Position numbers and translations under genes: made by a program | Shown: positions 19,070 to 27,455 of the stretch, one piece after another | Position numbering within the stretch: position 1 is the first letter of the stretch | Layout of the letters: each line of letters starts with the position of its first letter | The notes under the pieces: model-generated | What the model was told of the DNA's origin: nothing | The model's input: only the letters and a program-made list of their open reading frames with translations | The model's database searches: none | Assembly: GCA_945639195.1 (NCBI GenBank) | Contig: CALZEE010000006.1 | Coordinates: 103,603-167,602, forward strand | Reading direction: 5' to 3' | From: an uncultured Ignatzschineria sp. | GTDB lineage: Bacteria; Pseudomonadota; Gammaproteobacteria; Cardiobacteriales; Wohlfahrtiimonadaceae | DNA length: 64,000 nt

Positions 19070-20482
19070 ATGACTCCGACCTTCTTTTTTTATGATCTTG
19101 AGACTTTTGGTCTAAGCCCGAAAGAAGATCGCATTGCACAATTTGCTGGGATTCGAACAGACGCAGACTTTAACATTATCGGTGAGCCGATCAATATTTA
19201 TTGCAAACCACCCGAGGATTATATTCCTGACCCAGAATCGATCCTTATTACCGGTATTACCCCCCAAGAAGCCGATGAGAAAGGCGTATCTGAAGCTGAG
19301 TTTGCCAAACGAATTCATCAAGAATTTGCTGTGCCAGATACTTGTATTCTTGGATATAACAGCATTCGTTTTGATGACGAGATGATTCGCTATCTCTTTT
19401 ACCGCAACTTTATCGATCCTTATGCTTATAGTTGGCAAAATGGCAATTCACGATGGGATCTCTTAGATGTAGTAAGAGCAACCTACGCCTTTCGCCCTGA
19501 AGGAATCAATTGGCCTACGGATGAAAATGGCGTGCAAAGCTTCAAGCTCGAAAACCTCTCAAAAGCGAATAACCTAGCACATGACAAAGCCCATGATGCC
19601 CTAAGTGATGTCTATGCTACTATCGGCATGGCGCAACTGATTAAAGAGAAGCAGCCTCGTTTATTCGACTATTACTACAATCATCGTAGAGCCAGAGACC
19701 TCAATAATTTAGTCGATCTTAGGCAGTTAACCCCCCTACTCCATGTCTCTGGCATGTTTGGGCAAGCCCGAAACAACCTCTCAATGATTATGCCGATTCT
19801 CTTTAATCCCCATAATAAAAATGAGCTTATCACCATTGATCTTATGGGAGATATCTCCAGCATTCTCACCTTAGATGCGCCAACAATTCGCGAGAAAATG
19901 TACACCAAAGCAGCAGATCTTCCTGAAGGGGAAGCAAGAATTCCAATTAAAGGCATCCATCTTAATAAATGTCCAATATTAGCAACGATTGCATTGTTAA
20001 AAACCATGCCAGCACAAATGCTAGATGATAAAAAATGTCTGGAAAATTACCAAGCACTCATGAACGCTAAAGAGCTCATTCAATCAAAATTGTTCGAAAT
20101 CTACCAAACGCCACCAAGCTTTGATAATGATAGCCATAGTGCCCCAGTTGAATCGCAGTTATATCATGGATTTTTTGAACGAAGCGACCGTAAACAGATG
20201 GATCTAATCCCTGAAATGAGCGGTGCGGAATTACTCAATTACGATTTTGAATTCCATGATCCAAGAGCCACATCCCTCCTCTTTATCTATCGTGCTCGCA
20301 ACTTTTTCGAGTCTCTTTTTGAAGATGAAAAAGAAGATTGGAAACGTTATACCCTTATGAAACGAGAGTATTTCAAAAAGAGTTATCAACCTAAATTTGA
20401 AGCCTTACTCCTTGAAGCGCATCAGGCTAAAGCAGACGAAAAGATTCAATGCTTAGAATCTATCGCACATTTTTATCAATAA
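19070..20482 (+). CDS. sbcB: Exodeoxyribonuclease I
   Basis: 470 residues from the ATG at 19070 (AAAAGG upstream). A GTG 30 bases earlier is a weaker option. A DEDDh 3'-5' single-strand exonuclease: FFFYDLETFG (Asp/Glu metal ligands) at the start, NSIRFDD and HDALSDVYAT (His and last Asp, about 170). The SH3-like and helical C-terminal domains follow. Close to E. coli ExoI (475 residues) in length. It degrades ssDNA in recombination and mismatch repair. The last A of its TAA stop is the first base of the next gene's ATG (TAATG). Confidence 0.95.
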   Translation: MTPTFFFYDLETFGLSPKEDRIAQFAGIRTDADFNIIGEPINIYCKPPEDYIPDPESILITGITPQEADEKGVSEAEFAKRIHQEFAVPDTCILGYNSIRFDDEMIRYLFYRNFIDPYAYSWQNGNSRWDLLDVVRATYAFRPEGINWPTDENGVQSFKLENLSKANNLAHDKAHDALSDVYATIGMAQLIKEKQPRLFDYYYNHRRARDLNNLVDLRQLTPLLHVSGMFGQARNNLSMIMPILFNPHNKNELITIDLMGDISSILTLDAPTIREKMYTKAADLPEGEARIPIKGIHLNKCPILATIALLKTMPAQMLDDKKCLENYQALMNAKELIQSKLFEIYQTPPSFDNDSHSAPVESQLYHGFFERSDRKQMDLIPEMSGAELLNYDFEFHDPRATSLLFIYRARNFFESLFEDEKEDWKRYTLMKREYFKKSYQPKFEALLLEAHQAKADEKIQCLESIAHFYQ

Positions 20483-21339
20483 TGAACACTATGAATACTC
20501 TTAAGCTCCGTATTGCCTCATGTAACCTCCAAAACCTTAACGAGCTCTCACCTGAGTATAAGATTGAGCACTTCGTAAGGGCCTTACAAGACCCTTTACT
20601 GTTGCCAGATATCATCGCGCTCCAAGAGATTGGCGCATCAAACAGTACCGATGAGTCAGTCGCCGTCGCAACTGTCGCACAAACATTAATAGACACCATT
20701 AAAGTACAGGCAAATGTACAGTATTACTATATTGATATGCCTCCCATAACAGGCTCTACTGGAGGTGCAGCTGACTTTAACATACGTCCCGCATTTCTTG
20801 TTAAAGCGAATATTAAGGTCAGTCATATTGAAGAAATCGGTGTAGAAGAACCTGCTTTTAAGGGAGATGAATCCTTAAACTTCAAAGCATCTCGCAAGCC
20901 CCTTGCGATGACAATCAACGTTGATGATCAACAGTTAATCTTCATTAACTGCCATCTCAAATCTCAAAATGCCCGTACAAACCAAGAGAAAAAGCTCACA
21001 AAGAAACAGCGTAATCGGCAGGCAGAAATTATTGCTGAATACTGCCAGTCACGCCATCTTGAACAACCTATTATTGTTTTAGGGGATTTTAATGATACGC
21101 CCAACAGCGATACGCTGAAGATATTACAAGGGGGTCATTATATTTCTGCTTGGGACGATTATACCGGCAGGCTCTATACTACAAAGCACCGAAACTGCCC
21201 TATTGTTTTAGATTATTTCCTTATCGACAAGCGCCTATCTCTTCTCAATCCCCAAGTTCATCACATTAATACTAATCTTAAATATTCTTATCGGTTCTCT
21301 GATCACGACCCTATTTCTGTCGAGATCGTGTGCCTCTAA
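20482..21339 (+). CDS. Endonuclease/exonuclease/phosphatase (EEP) family hydrolase
   Basis: 285 residues with the EEP fold: RIASCNLQNL (Asn), ALQEIG (catalytic Glu), FINCHLKSQN (His), VLGDFNDTPNSD (Asp-x-Asn) and a terminal SDHDPISVEIV (Asp-His). All metal and catalytic ligands are present. No signal peptide, so cytosolic. Substrate is not evident: the family includes nucleases and phosphodiesterases. Its start overlaps the sbcB stop in TAATG, so translation is coupled to exonuclease I, which makes a DNA-related role attractive but unproven. Confidence 0.8.
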   Translation: MNTMNTLKLRIASCNLQNLNELSPEYKIEHFVRALQDPLLLPDIIALQEIGASNSTDESVAVATVAQTLIDTIKVQANVQYYYIDMPPITGSTGGAADFNIRPAFLVKANIKVSHIEEIGVEEPAFKGDESLNFKASRKPLAMTINVDDQQLIFINCHLKSQNARTNQEKKLTKKQRNRQAEIIAEYCQSRHLEQPIIVLGDFNDTPNSDTLKILQGGHYISAWDDYTGRLYTTKHRNCPIVLDYFLIDKRLSLLNPQVHHINTNLKYSYRFSDHDPISVEIVCL

Positions 21340-21358
21340 ACAATATATTAGGATTATC

Positions 21359-22051
21359 ATGCGTATTTTGCCCTATCTATTCCCTCGCCTCTGCACAATC
21401 TGTAGTCGCTCTACGCTCAACGAAATCGATGAAAATCTCTGTAATGAATGTTACTTAGAACTAACCTTCCCTTTAAAAAAATGTATCTTTTGCGATACTT
21501 TCGGGCATTTTCTGTGTCATTTATGCAAAAAACAAATGCCATTACTGCAAGATATTCATATCTGCTTTCAGTATGAAACCGTTATTAAGCGACTTATTCA
21601 GCAACTAAAATTTTCATTAAAACCCTATATTGCGATATCTCTTAGCCGTATTATTTGGCGTCATAGTGCTGATTTTATTGCAAATATCCCTTTAAATACA
21701 GCGATCATCCCCATGCCTAGCGGTCGCTTACGAATAGCGAAAAGAGGCTTTAATCCTGTTGAACTGATAACCAGAAATCTCTCCCGTAGAAGTGATTTAC
21801 GACACGTCCCTCACTATCTCGCTAAAAGTGCTTTTTCTATTCCCCAAATAGAGCTCTCTAGAAATGCACGTTTAGAAAATCTTCAGAGCAGTTTTTTCTT
21901 AAAAACCCTCCCTCACAAAAATTCCCCGCCCACCTCTATTTTACTTGTAGATGACGTTATAACAACAGGAAGATCTTTTCAAAAAGCGATAGAAACTTTG
22001 CATAATCCTCACACAAAACAACTATTTGGTCTGTTTATTGCACAATCTTAA
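21359..22051 (+). CDS. comF: ComF-family amidophosphoribosyltransferase-like protein
   Basis: 230 residues. An N-terminal zinc ribbon with paired Cys (CTIC, CNEC, CIFC, CHLC, residues about 12-57) precedes a type I phosphoribosyltransferase domain with the PRPP loop ILLVDDVITTGRS (about 194-206). Homologues (ComF, GntX) are needed for natural transformation in Haemophilus and other bacteria, where they act on internalised ssDNA by an unclear mechanism. AGGA stands five bases before the ATG. It lies 19 bases after the EEP gene, likely the end of an sbcB-EEP-comF operon. Confidence 0.9.
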   Translation: MRILPYLFPRLCTICSRSTLNEIDENLCNECYLELTFPLKKCIFCDTFGHFLCHLCKKQMPLLQDIHICFQYETVIKRLIQQLKFSLKPYIAISLSRIIWRHSADFIANIPLNTAIIPMPSGRLRIAKRGFNPVELITRNLSRRSDLRHVPHYLAKSAFSIPQIELSRNARLENLQSSFFLKTLPHKNSPPTSILLVDDVITTGRSFQKAIETLHNPHTKQLFGLFIAQS

Positions 22052-22052
22052 T

Positions 22053-22080
22053 TTGAAAAAAAACTGGGTCTGTGTAAAAC
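22053..22080 (+). promoter_or_regulatory. Candidate sigma-70 promoter of the 6S RNA gene
   Basis: TTGAAA (22053-22058), 16-base spacer, TAAAAC (22075-22080) preceded by TGTG. It would start transcription at about 22086-22088, exactly where the RNA's closing stem begins. Confidence 0.45.
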
Positions 22081-22086
22081 TATCGT

Positions 22087-22288
22087 GGATGCGTTACTGT
22101 TATGTACGAGCGTTTTTATCACCATACACCTCTTGATCCTAATTTTAATACCTTTGGATCGCCGACATGAAATCTTGGTGTGCAAGCTGATTTAGTTCAG
22201 AAGCCTAAAGAGATTTACAAGGTATCCACTTGAACGTTTACGTTCAAGAGTCTTGGTGATTTGCAACCGACTACTACGGGGCGCATCC
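22087..22288 (+). ncRNA. ssrS: 6S RNA
   Basis: About 202 bases, recognised from sequence and fold. GGATGCG (22087-22093) pairs with CGCATCC (22282-22288) as the terminal stem, followed by a T8 run. Near the 3' side is the 6S-typical hairpin CACTTGAACG...CGTTCAAG, the counterpart of CCTTGAACC...GGTTCAAGG in E. coli. A CAGAAGCCTAAA block matches E. coli's GAGAAGCCTTAAA. AAATCT/AGATTT closes the apical stem. 6S RNA mimics an open promoter and sequesters sigma-70 RNA polymerase in stationary phase. In enterobacteria ssrS is upstream of ygfA/fau; here that gene is 22 kb away. Ends are estimates; a covariance search would settle it. Confidence 0.8.
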
Positions 22289-22387
22289 TTTTTTTTGCCT
22301 AAAAAAAGACAATGATGAATAAATATCCGCAGATATCTGATAAACAGACTATTTTCAGGATAAAATGACACCCAAAAATTCAGACAA

Positions 22388-22418
22388 TAAAAAAAGCACT
22401 CACAAGGAGTGCTTTTTG
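22388..22418 (-). terminator. Intrinsic terminator after the OmpA-domain gene
   Basis: AGCACT / AGTGCT hairpin with T-runs on both strands. It separates the minus-strand gene from the 6S RNA gene. Confidence 0.75.
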
Positions 22419-22439
22419 TTTTAGTAACCTAATAAAAAA

Positions 22440-22970
22440 TTAGTCTACTTTAACTTCTCTTACTGCACTGATTTTCACATCAACGCGACGGTTCTTAGAA
22501 CGGCCTTCTGCTGTTGCGTTATCAAATGTATGGCTGATGCCTTCACCTGTTGCAGTGATAATCGATGGGTTTACACCTTTTTCGATTAAGTAGTTACGTA
22601 CAGCGTCAGCACGACGAACTGAAAGTTTTTGGTTGTATTCTGCACTACCTACTGCGTCAGTGTGACCTACAAGAGCGATTGATTTAACATCGCCTGCATT
22701 TTTCACGAGTTCTGCAGCTACTTTGTTAAGTAACTCACGACCTTGTGGACGAAGCGTTGATTTGTCGAAATCAAAGAATGCGTCTGCTGAGAAAGTTAAG
22801 TCTTGGATTACAATTCCACATCCTGGAACGCCATCTTTAACTAACACACACTCATTTTGACGATCTCTTACGAAATCACCTTGTCTATCAACTAACGAAT
22901 CTGTCGCTGCTACAGCTGTAGATGTCGCGAATAGACCTGCTAATGCAGCAATAATTAATTGCTTTTTCAT
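22440..22970 (-). CDS. Small OmpA-domain periplasmic/outer-membrane protein
   Basis: 176 residues from the ATG at 22970 (GGAG seven bases upstream). A cleavable signal peptide (ending TAVA-AT) is followed by about 35 residues with two Cys, then an OmpA C-terminal peptidoglycan-binding domain (FFDFDKSTLRPQG, LVGHTDAVGSAEYNQKLSVRRADAV, SKNRRVDV). There is no beta-barrel and no lipobox, so it is neither full OmpA nor Pal. It may be a free periplasmic meso-DAP binder, or be held by a disulfide or a partner. Well-isolated gene with its own terminator. Confidence 0.85.
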   Translation of the reverse strand: MKKQLIIAALAGLFATSTAVAATDSLVDRQGDFVRDRQNECVLVKDGVPGCGIVIQDLTFSADAFFDFDKSTLRPQGRELLNKVAAELVKNAGDVKSIALVGHTDAVGSAEYNQKLSVRRADAVRNYLIEKGVNPSIITATGEGISHTFDNATAEGRSKNRRVDVKISAVREVKVD

Positions 22971-23170
22971 ATAAGTCTCCACTTAATTACTAATTAAAAT
23001 AAATGTATTACAGACAGTTGTAACAAGTTACCTTCAAATAATACAAACTAACTGCTTAATCATATCTCATTTTTATTAGAATTGATACATATTTGCGTCA
23101 ATATTCCAACATTGTGGGATTTTTAATACAAACCCCTTTTTAATAAATTTGTTATTTATTCAATAACTGA

Positions 23171-24910
23171 TTAGATCGCATCTTTATCGACACGATATAA
23201 TTTCGCATAATAACCTTCTTTTGCTAAAAGCGAGGTGTGATTCCCCACTTCAACAATTTTCCCCTGATTAAAGACAACAATTTTATCTGCATGCTCAATC
23301 GTAGAGAGACGATGCGCAATAATAATCGTTGTTTTATCTTGGCTCAATGTTTTAAGGGCTTTTTGAATTGCATATTCACTCTCATTATCAAGACTACTTG
23401 TTGCCTCATCAAAAATAAGGAGCGGTGCATCTTTTAATAAAGCACGTGCAATAGCGATACGCTGTCTTTGACCACCTGACAACTTCGCTCCATTCTCACC
23501 AATAATCGTATCATATTGATTTGGTAACGCCTCAATAAAGTCGCTTGCATTGGCATACCTTGCCGCTCGTTCAATATCCTCTCGCGTTGCATGCTCATTA
23601 CCAAAACTAATATTCTTAGCAATCGTATCAGCGAACAGAATCACATGCTGTCCAACATAGGCAATTTGCGAGCGATAATCTTCTAATACCAGCTCATTAA
23701 TATTACGACCATCTAATACAATCTCCCCTTCCGTAGGAAGATAGAAGCGTGAAAGTAAGTTCGCAAAGGTACTCTTCCCACTTCCAGAAGCACCCACAAG
23801 TGCCACTGTCTCTTTAGGGTTAATTTCAAGGTCTATCCCCTTCAAGGCGAAGTCTTCACTTCCCTCATAACAGAATTTGACACCTTTAAATTCGATTTTT
23901 CCATCAATATGCTTAAGACCCACTGTCCCAGCATCTTGCTCACTATCAGCATCTAAAATACTGAAGACACCTTCAGCACCTGCAGCCCCTCTTTGCAATG
24001 CTTCATTCGTATTCACTAATCGTTTAATAGGGGTTAGCATTCCGACCATCGCTGCTAACAAGGAAATGAAGCTACCAATGGTAATCTCATCACTCGATGC
24101 TTGACTTGATGCATACCAAATAACTATCGAAATAAATAATACTAAGAATATCTGAGAAATAGGGCTCGCTAATTGGCTCGCAACGAGACTCTTCATGCTG
24201 AGCTGTCTCAATTGCTTATTCACGGTTGCAAACTCACCATTCATCTCTTGATAAGCATCAAAGAGCTTTATCTCTTTCTGCCCTCTAATCCCCTCTTCTA
24301 AAATATGGTTGAATTCACCCATATGTCCTTGCATTCTTCTGGCAATGCCTCGTAATCTTTTAGACACATAACGCAAAACAACATAGAGTACAGGAGCCAT
24401 CGTAAAGACCAGCAAGGTAATCTTCCAGTTATTAGAAAACATCACAACGATCAATCCAATGATCATCGCACTATCTTTAATAATAGAGACTAATGTCATG
24501 GAGCTAATCGCCATGAGCTGCGCAATATCGAATGTTAACTTCGACATAAAATAACCGGTTGAATGCTGATCAAATTTCGATTGCGGGAAGTGCAATATTT
24601 TGTCATACATCTGCAAGCGCAAAGAGACAATTACACGCTGCGAAATCCATTGCATCCCAAAGCTACCCGCAAAGGTTAATGCACTCATCGCAATAAATGC
24701 ACCGATGACAAGCCAAGGCATCACGCGAATAAACTGCGTATTTTTTTCGACAAATCCTTCATCTAAAAGGGGCTTTAGCAACCAAAACAATCCCGCCTCA
24801 GCAAAACCGCCTAAAATCACACACACTAAGGCCGCAATCAAAATGAGCGGGTATTTGAAAGAGTAGGATAATATTCGCTTATATAACTTTAAACTCTCTT
24901 GCTTAATCAC
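23171..24910 (-). CDS. msbA: Lipid A export ABC transporter MsbA
   Basis: 579 residues. Six membrane helices (about 15-310) fused to an ATPase domain: Walker A GASGSGKST, signature LSGGQRQR, Walker B LLIFDEATSSLD, then IIIAHRLST. The homodimer flips core-lipid A across the inner membrane. lpxK, the common partner downstream, is not present in the adjacent DNA. The assignment to MsbA rather than another exporter rests on overall similarity and the LPS-rich context. Confidence 0.92.
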   Translation of the reverse strand: MIKQESLKLYKRILSYSFKYPLILIAALVCVILGGFAEAGLFWLLKPLLDEGFVEKNTQFIRVMPWLVIGAFIAMSALTFAGSFGMQWISQRVIVSLRLQMYDKILHFPQSKFDQHSTGYFMSKLTFDIAQLMAISSMTLVSIIKDSAMIIGLIVVMFSNNWKITLLVFTMAPVLYVVLRYVSKRLRGIARRMQGHMGEFNHILEEGIRGQKEIKLFDAYQEMNGEFATVNKQLRQLSMKSLVASQLASPISQIFLVLFISIVIWYASSQASSDEITIGSFISLLAAMVGMLTPIKRLVNTNEALQRGAAGAEGVFSILDADSEQDAGTVGLKHIDGKIEFKGVKFCYEGSEDFALKGIDLEINPKETVALVGASGSGKSTFANLLSRFYLPTEGEIVLDGRNINELVLEDYRSQIAYVGQHVILFADTIAKNISFGNEHATREDIERAARYANASDFIEALPNQYDTIIGENGAKLSGGQRQRIAIARALLKDAPLLIFDEATSSLDNESEYAIQKALKTLSQDKTTIIIAHRLSTIEHADKIVVFNQGKIVEVGNHTSLLAKEGYYAKLYRVDKDAI

Positions 24911-24933
24911 AATTGGTTCCTATTTAAAAGAGG

Positions 24934-24965
24934 AAAAGCACCTATACAGTAGCTGCATAGGTGCT
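24934..24965 (-). terminator. Intrinsic terminator after pal
   Basis: AGCACCTAT / ATAGGTGCT stem, 11-base loop, short minus-strand T-run. Confidence 0.6.
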
Positions 24966-24994
24966 AATATCAAAATGGATGCTACGAGAAATGA

Positions 24995-25504
24995 TTAATA
25001 AACAATCTCTACACGACGGTTTTGTGCCCATGCACTATCATCGTATCCTGAAACTGCTGGCATCTCTTTACCATAGCTGCGAACTTTAATTTGATTCGCA
25101 TTAGCACCTGATTGTAAGAGAAGATCACGCACGCTATTCGCTCTGCGCTCGCCTAAGCCCATGTTGTATTCATGAGATCCACGATCATCTGTATGCCCTT
25201 CCAACCAAACGCCACGACTCGTGTTACGTTTCAACTCTTCACCATGGGCACGTACAACATCGTAAGACTCCGTACGAAGTCGATCCGAATCAAAGTCAAA
25301 GTAAATAATACGATCAGCCGTACCACGTTTACCATAGTCAGCATCATAGTAAGTACTTGCAGGACCATTGCCATAACCCATGCCATTACCAAAACCATCA
25401 GCACCATTACCACCTGTGCCGTTTGCTCCACCTGTTGAACTACAAGCCGCAACGACAAAGCCAATGAGTGTCACTGCAACACCTTTCATCATTAATTTAC
25501 GCAT
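24995..25504 (-). CDS. pal: Peptidoglycan-associated lipoprotein Pal
   Basis: 169 residues from the ATG at 25504, with AGAGG six bases upstream. The lipoprotein signal ends in VVAAC. A Gly-rich linker (about 25-50) leads to the OmpA-type domain (IIYFDFDSDRL, LEGHTDDRGSHEYNMGLGERRANSV). Pal ties the outer membrane to peptidoglycan and to TolB. tolB lies immediately upstream with a 46-base gap. tolQRA are not in the window, and no ybgF/cpoB follows. Confidence 0.95.
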   Translation of the reverse strand: MRKLMMKGVAVTLIGFVVAACSSTGGANGTGGNGADGFGNGMGYGNGPASTYYDADYGKRGTADRIIYFDFDSDRLRTESYDVVRAHGEELKRNTSRGVWLEGHTDDRGSHEYNMGLGERRANSVRDLLLQSGANANQIKVRSYGKEMPAVSGYDDSAWAQNRRVEIVY

Positions 25505-25550
25505 ATCTATCCTCTTAAAAATCATTATTTAAAAACTGTATTACGTTGTT

Positions 25551-26819
25551 TTATCGTTGGTTAGGAGACCAGCTTGGTTTACGAACATCTGATCCTATAC
25601 CATAGAATCTCTGCTCCACATTACCATCTGTTGAAATGATTTTCAGTCCACCTTTCCCATCTGAATAGAGGATCATATGACTATTTCCCGAGAAGCTCGG
25701 AGCTTCATCTTTACCACCATTCGTTAAGCGTTTCACATTCCCTGTTGTGAGATCCATGAGCGCAATACCAAAACCTTGCCCAGGATAACGTTGCATCATT
25801 GCTAAGTGTTTACCATCTGCAGAAATTGTTGCGTTTGCATTGTAGTTACCACCTGCTGATACGCGCGTTACAGACCCACCATTTTCTGGCATTTTATAAA
25901 GCTGCGGCGTACCTGCTCGATCTGAAGTGAAGTAAATCATTCCATCACGACCCCATGCCGGCTCCGTATCAATGCTAGGTGCGTTTGTTAAGCGTCTTAA
26001 ATCACTACCATCAATATTTGCGGTATAAATTTCTGGATTACCATCTCTTGAGAGTGTGAACGCAAGTTTACGACCATCCGGTGACCATGTCGGTGCAGAG
26101 TTGATGCCGGGCTCACTAATCACAATGTGTCGATTACCACTGTAGAGATCTTGTACCATAATTTGGTTACGCTTTTTTTCAAATGATGCATAAGCAAGCT
26201 TACGACCATCTGGTGACCATGTTGGCGATAAAATCGGCTCATTGGATTCTAAGATCACTTGTGGATACGCACCATCGGCATCCGCAATCACTAAAGAGAA
26301 ATGACGATTTGTTCTCGAAACATAGGCAACTTTCGAACTAAATGACCCAGGCACCCCAATAATTGCTTCATAGATAAAGTCAGCAATCTTATGTGCTACT
26401 GCGCGCTGCCCTTTCTCATCAGAAAGATATTGGAACTGACGCGTTGCACGAACAGTGCGACTGAACGTATCGCCGACATCAATTTGTAACATATTGCCTT
26501 TAGGCGTCATAATTACAATAAAGTTGATGCCTGCTGCGCGCCAAATACCACTATCTGCTTGTGCGACAGAATTGAGTTGCTCAGGTACTGATAATCCCAC
26601 TTTTGGAATAAAACGTCCTGAACGCTGAAGATCATTCGTAACCACTTCTAAAAACTGCTGATTATTGGTTGCATGATCGACAATTGCAATCGGATAAGCC
26701 TCACTAGATGCTTTAACGATCTCTAGTTTGACCTGTGCATGTACCGGCATCAACGCAACTAATGAGAAAATCATTAGTAAGAATGATCGATGCAGATTTT
26801 TAATAATGTTGTTACTCAT
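25551..26819 (-). CDS. tolB: Tol-Pal system periplasmic protein TolB
   Basis: 422 residues from the ATG at 26819, with GAGG seven bases before it. Signal peptide (to PVHA-QV), an N-terminal alpha/beta domain, then a six-bladed beta-propeller of TolB repeats (SWSPDGRKLAYAS-, TWSPDGRKLAF- and EPAWGRDG-type blades). It links Pal to TolA during outer-membrane constriction. In a run hpt-tolB-pal. Confidence 0.95.
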   Translation of the reverse strand: MSNNIIKNLHRSFLLMIFSLVALMPVHAQVKLEIVKASSEAYPIAIVDHATNNQQFLEVVTNDLQRSGRFIPKVGLSVPEQLNSVAQADSGIWRAAGINFIVIMTPKGNMLQIDVGDTFSRTVRATRQFQYLSDEKGQRAVAHKIADFIYEAIIGVPGSFSSKVAYVSRTNRHFSLVIADADGAYPQVILESNEPILSPTWSPDGRKLAYASFEKKRNQIMVQDLYSGNRHIVISEPGINSAPTWSPDGRKLAFTLSRDGNPEIYTANIDGSDLRRLTNAPSIDTEPAWGRDGMIYFTSDRAGTPQLYKMPENGGSVTRVSAGGNYNANATISADGKHLAMMQRYPGQGFGIALMDLTTGNVKRLTNGGKDEAPSFSGNSHMILYSDGKGGLKIISTDGNVEQRFYGIGSDVRKPSWSPNQR

Positions 26820-26846
26820 TCCTTCACCTCGGTTCATAAAGCTAGC

Positions 26847-27398
26847 TTATTCTTTTAAGGCCCAGATTCCTGGCAAGTTGCGCCAGTACTCATGGTAGTC
26901 CATTCCACATCCAAAGATATAACGGTCTGGAACATCTACACCAATATAATTTACTTTAAACTCTTTAATTTTGCGATCATGAACTTTATTAACAAGTGCA
27001 GCGGTATACACAACTTGCGCACCCATGTTTTGAAGTACATTCACAATCTCTTTTAACGTCGTTCCTTCATCAAAAATATCTTCAACGAGTAAAACAACAC
27101 GGTCTTTTACATCTACTGAAGGTTTCGCAATCCACTCGATCGCAGCACCTTCGGTATTACCGTTGTATCGCGACGCATGAAGGTAACCAATTTGAAAAGG
27201 AAAATTTAAACGGGTAAGGAGTTGTCCTGCGGGGATTAAAGCACCATTCATTACTACAAGCACTAAGGGATCTGATAGTTCTAAATCATATGTAATGGCT
27301 TTGCCCATCGCATCATATGCATTTTGAATCTCTGAAGCGGAGATAATCTCTTCTGACTTAATGATAATATCCTGCGCTTCTTCAAACGTAATCGACAT
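26847..27398 (-). CDS. hpt: Hypoxanthine-guanine phosphoribosyltransferase
   Basis: 183-residue type I phosphoribosyltransferase with the PRPP loop LLVEDIFDEGTTL (about 103-115) and a flexible-loop hood, similar to the hypoxanthine-guanine enzymes of pseudomonads. Salvages hypoxanthine and/or guanine to IMP/GMP. It precedes tolB by 27 bases. Exact base preference cannot be read from sequence. Confidence 0.85.
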   Translation of the reverse strand: MSITFEEAQDIIIKSEEIISASEIQNAYDAMGKAITYDLELSDPLVLVVMNGALIPAGQLLTRLNFPFQIGYLHASRYNGNTEGAAIEWIAKPSVDVKDRVVLLVEDIFDEGTTLKEIVNVLQNMGAQVVYTAALVNKVHDRKIKEFKVNYIGVDVPDRYIFGCGMDYHEYWRNLPGIWALKE

Positions 27399-27455
27399 AC
27401 TTTTCCTTGAATAATTAAAAAATCAACTCGCTAATTATAGCAAACTTCACACTTT

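Noticed and set aside
22440..22970. Considered as a second Pal.
   Set aside because: The signal peptide lacks a lipobox Cys; the cleavage site is of the ordinary AVA-A type.
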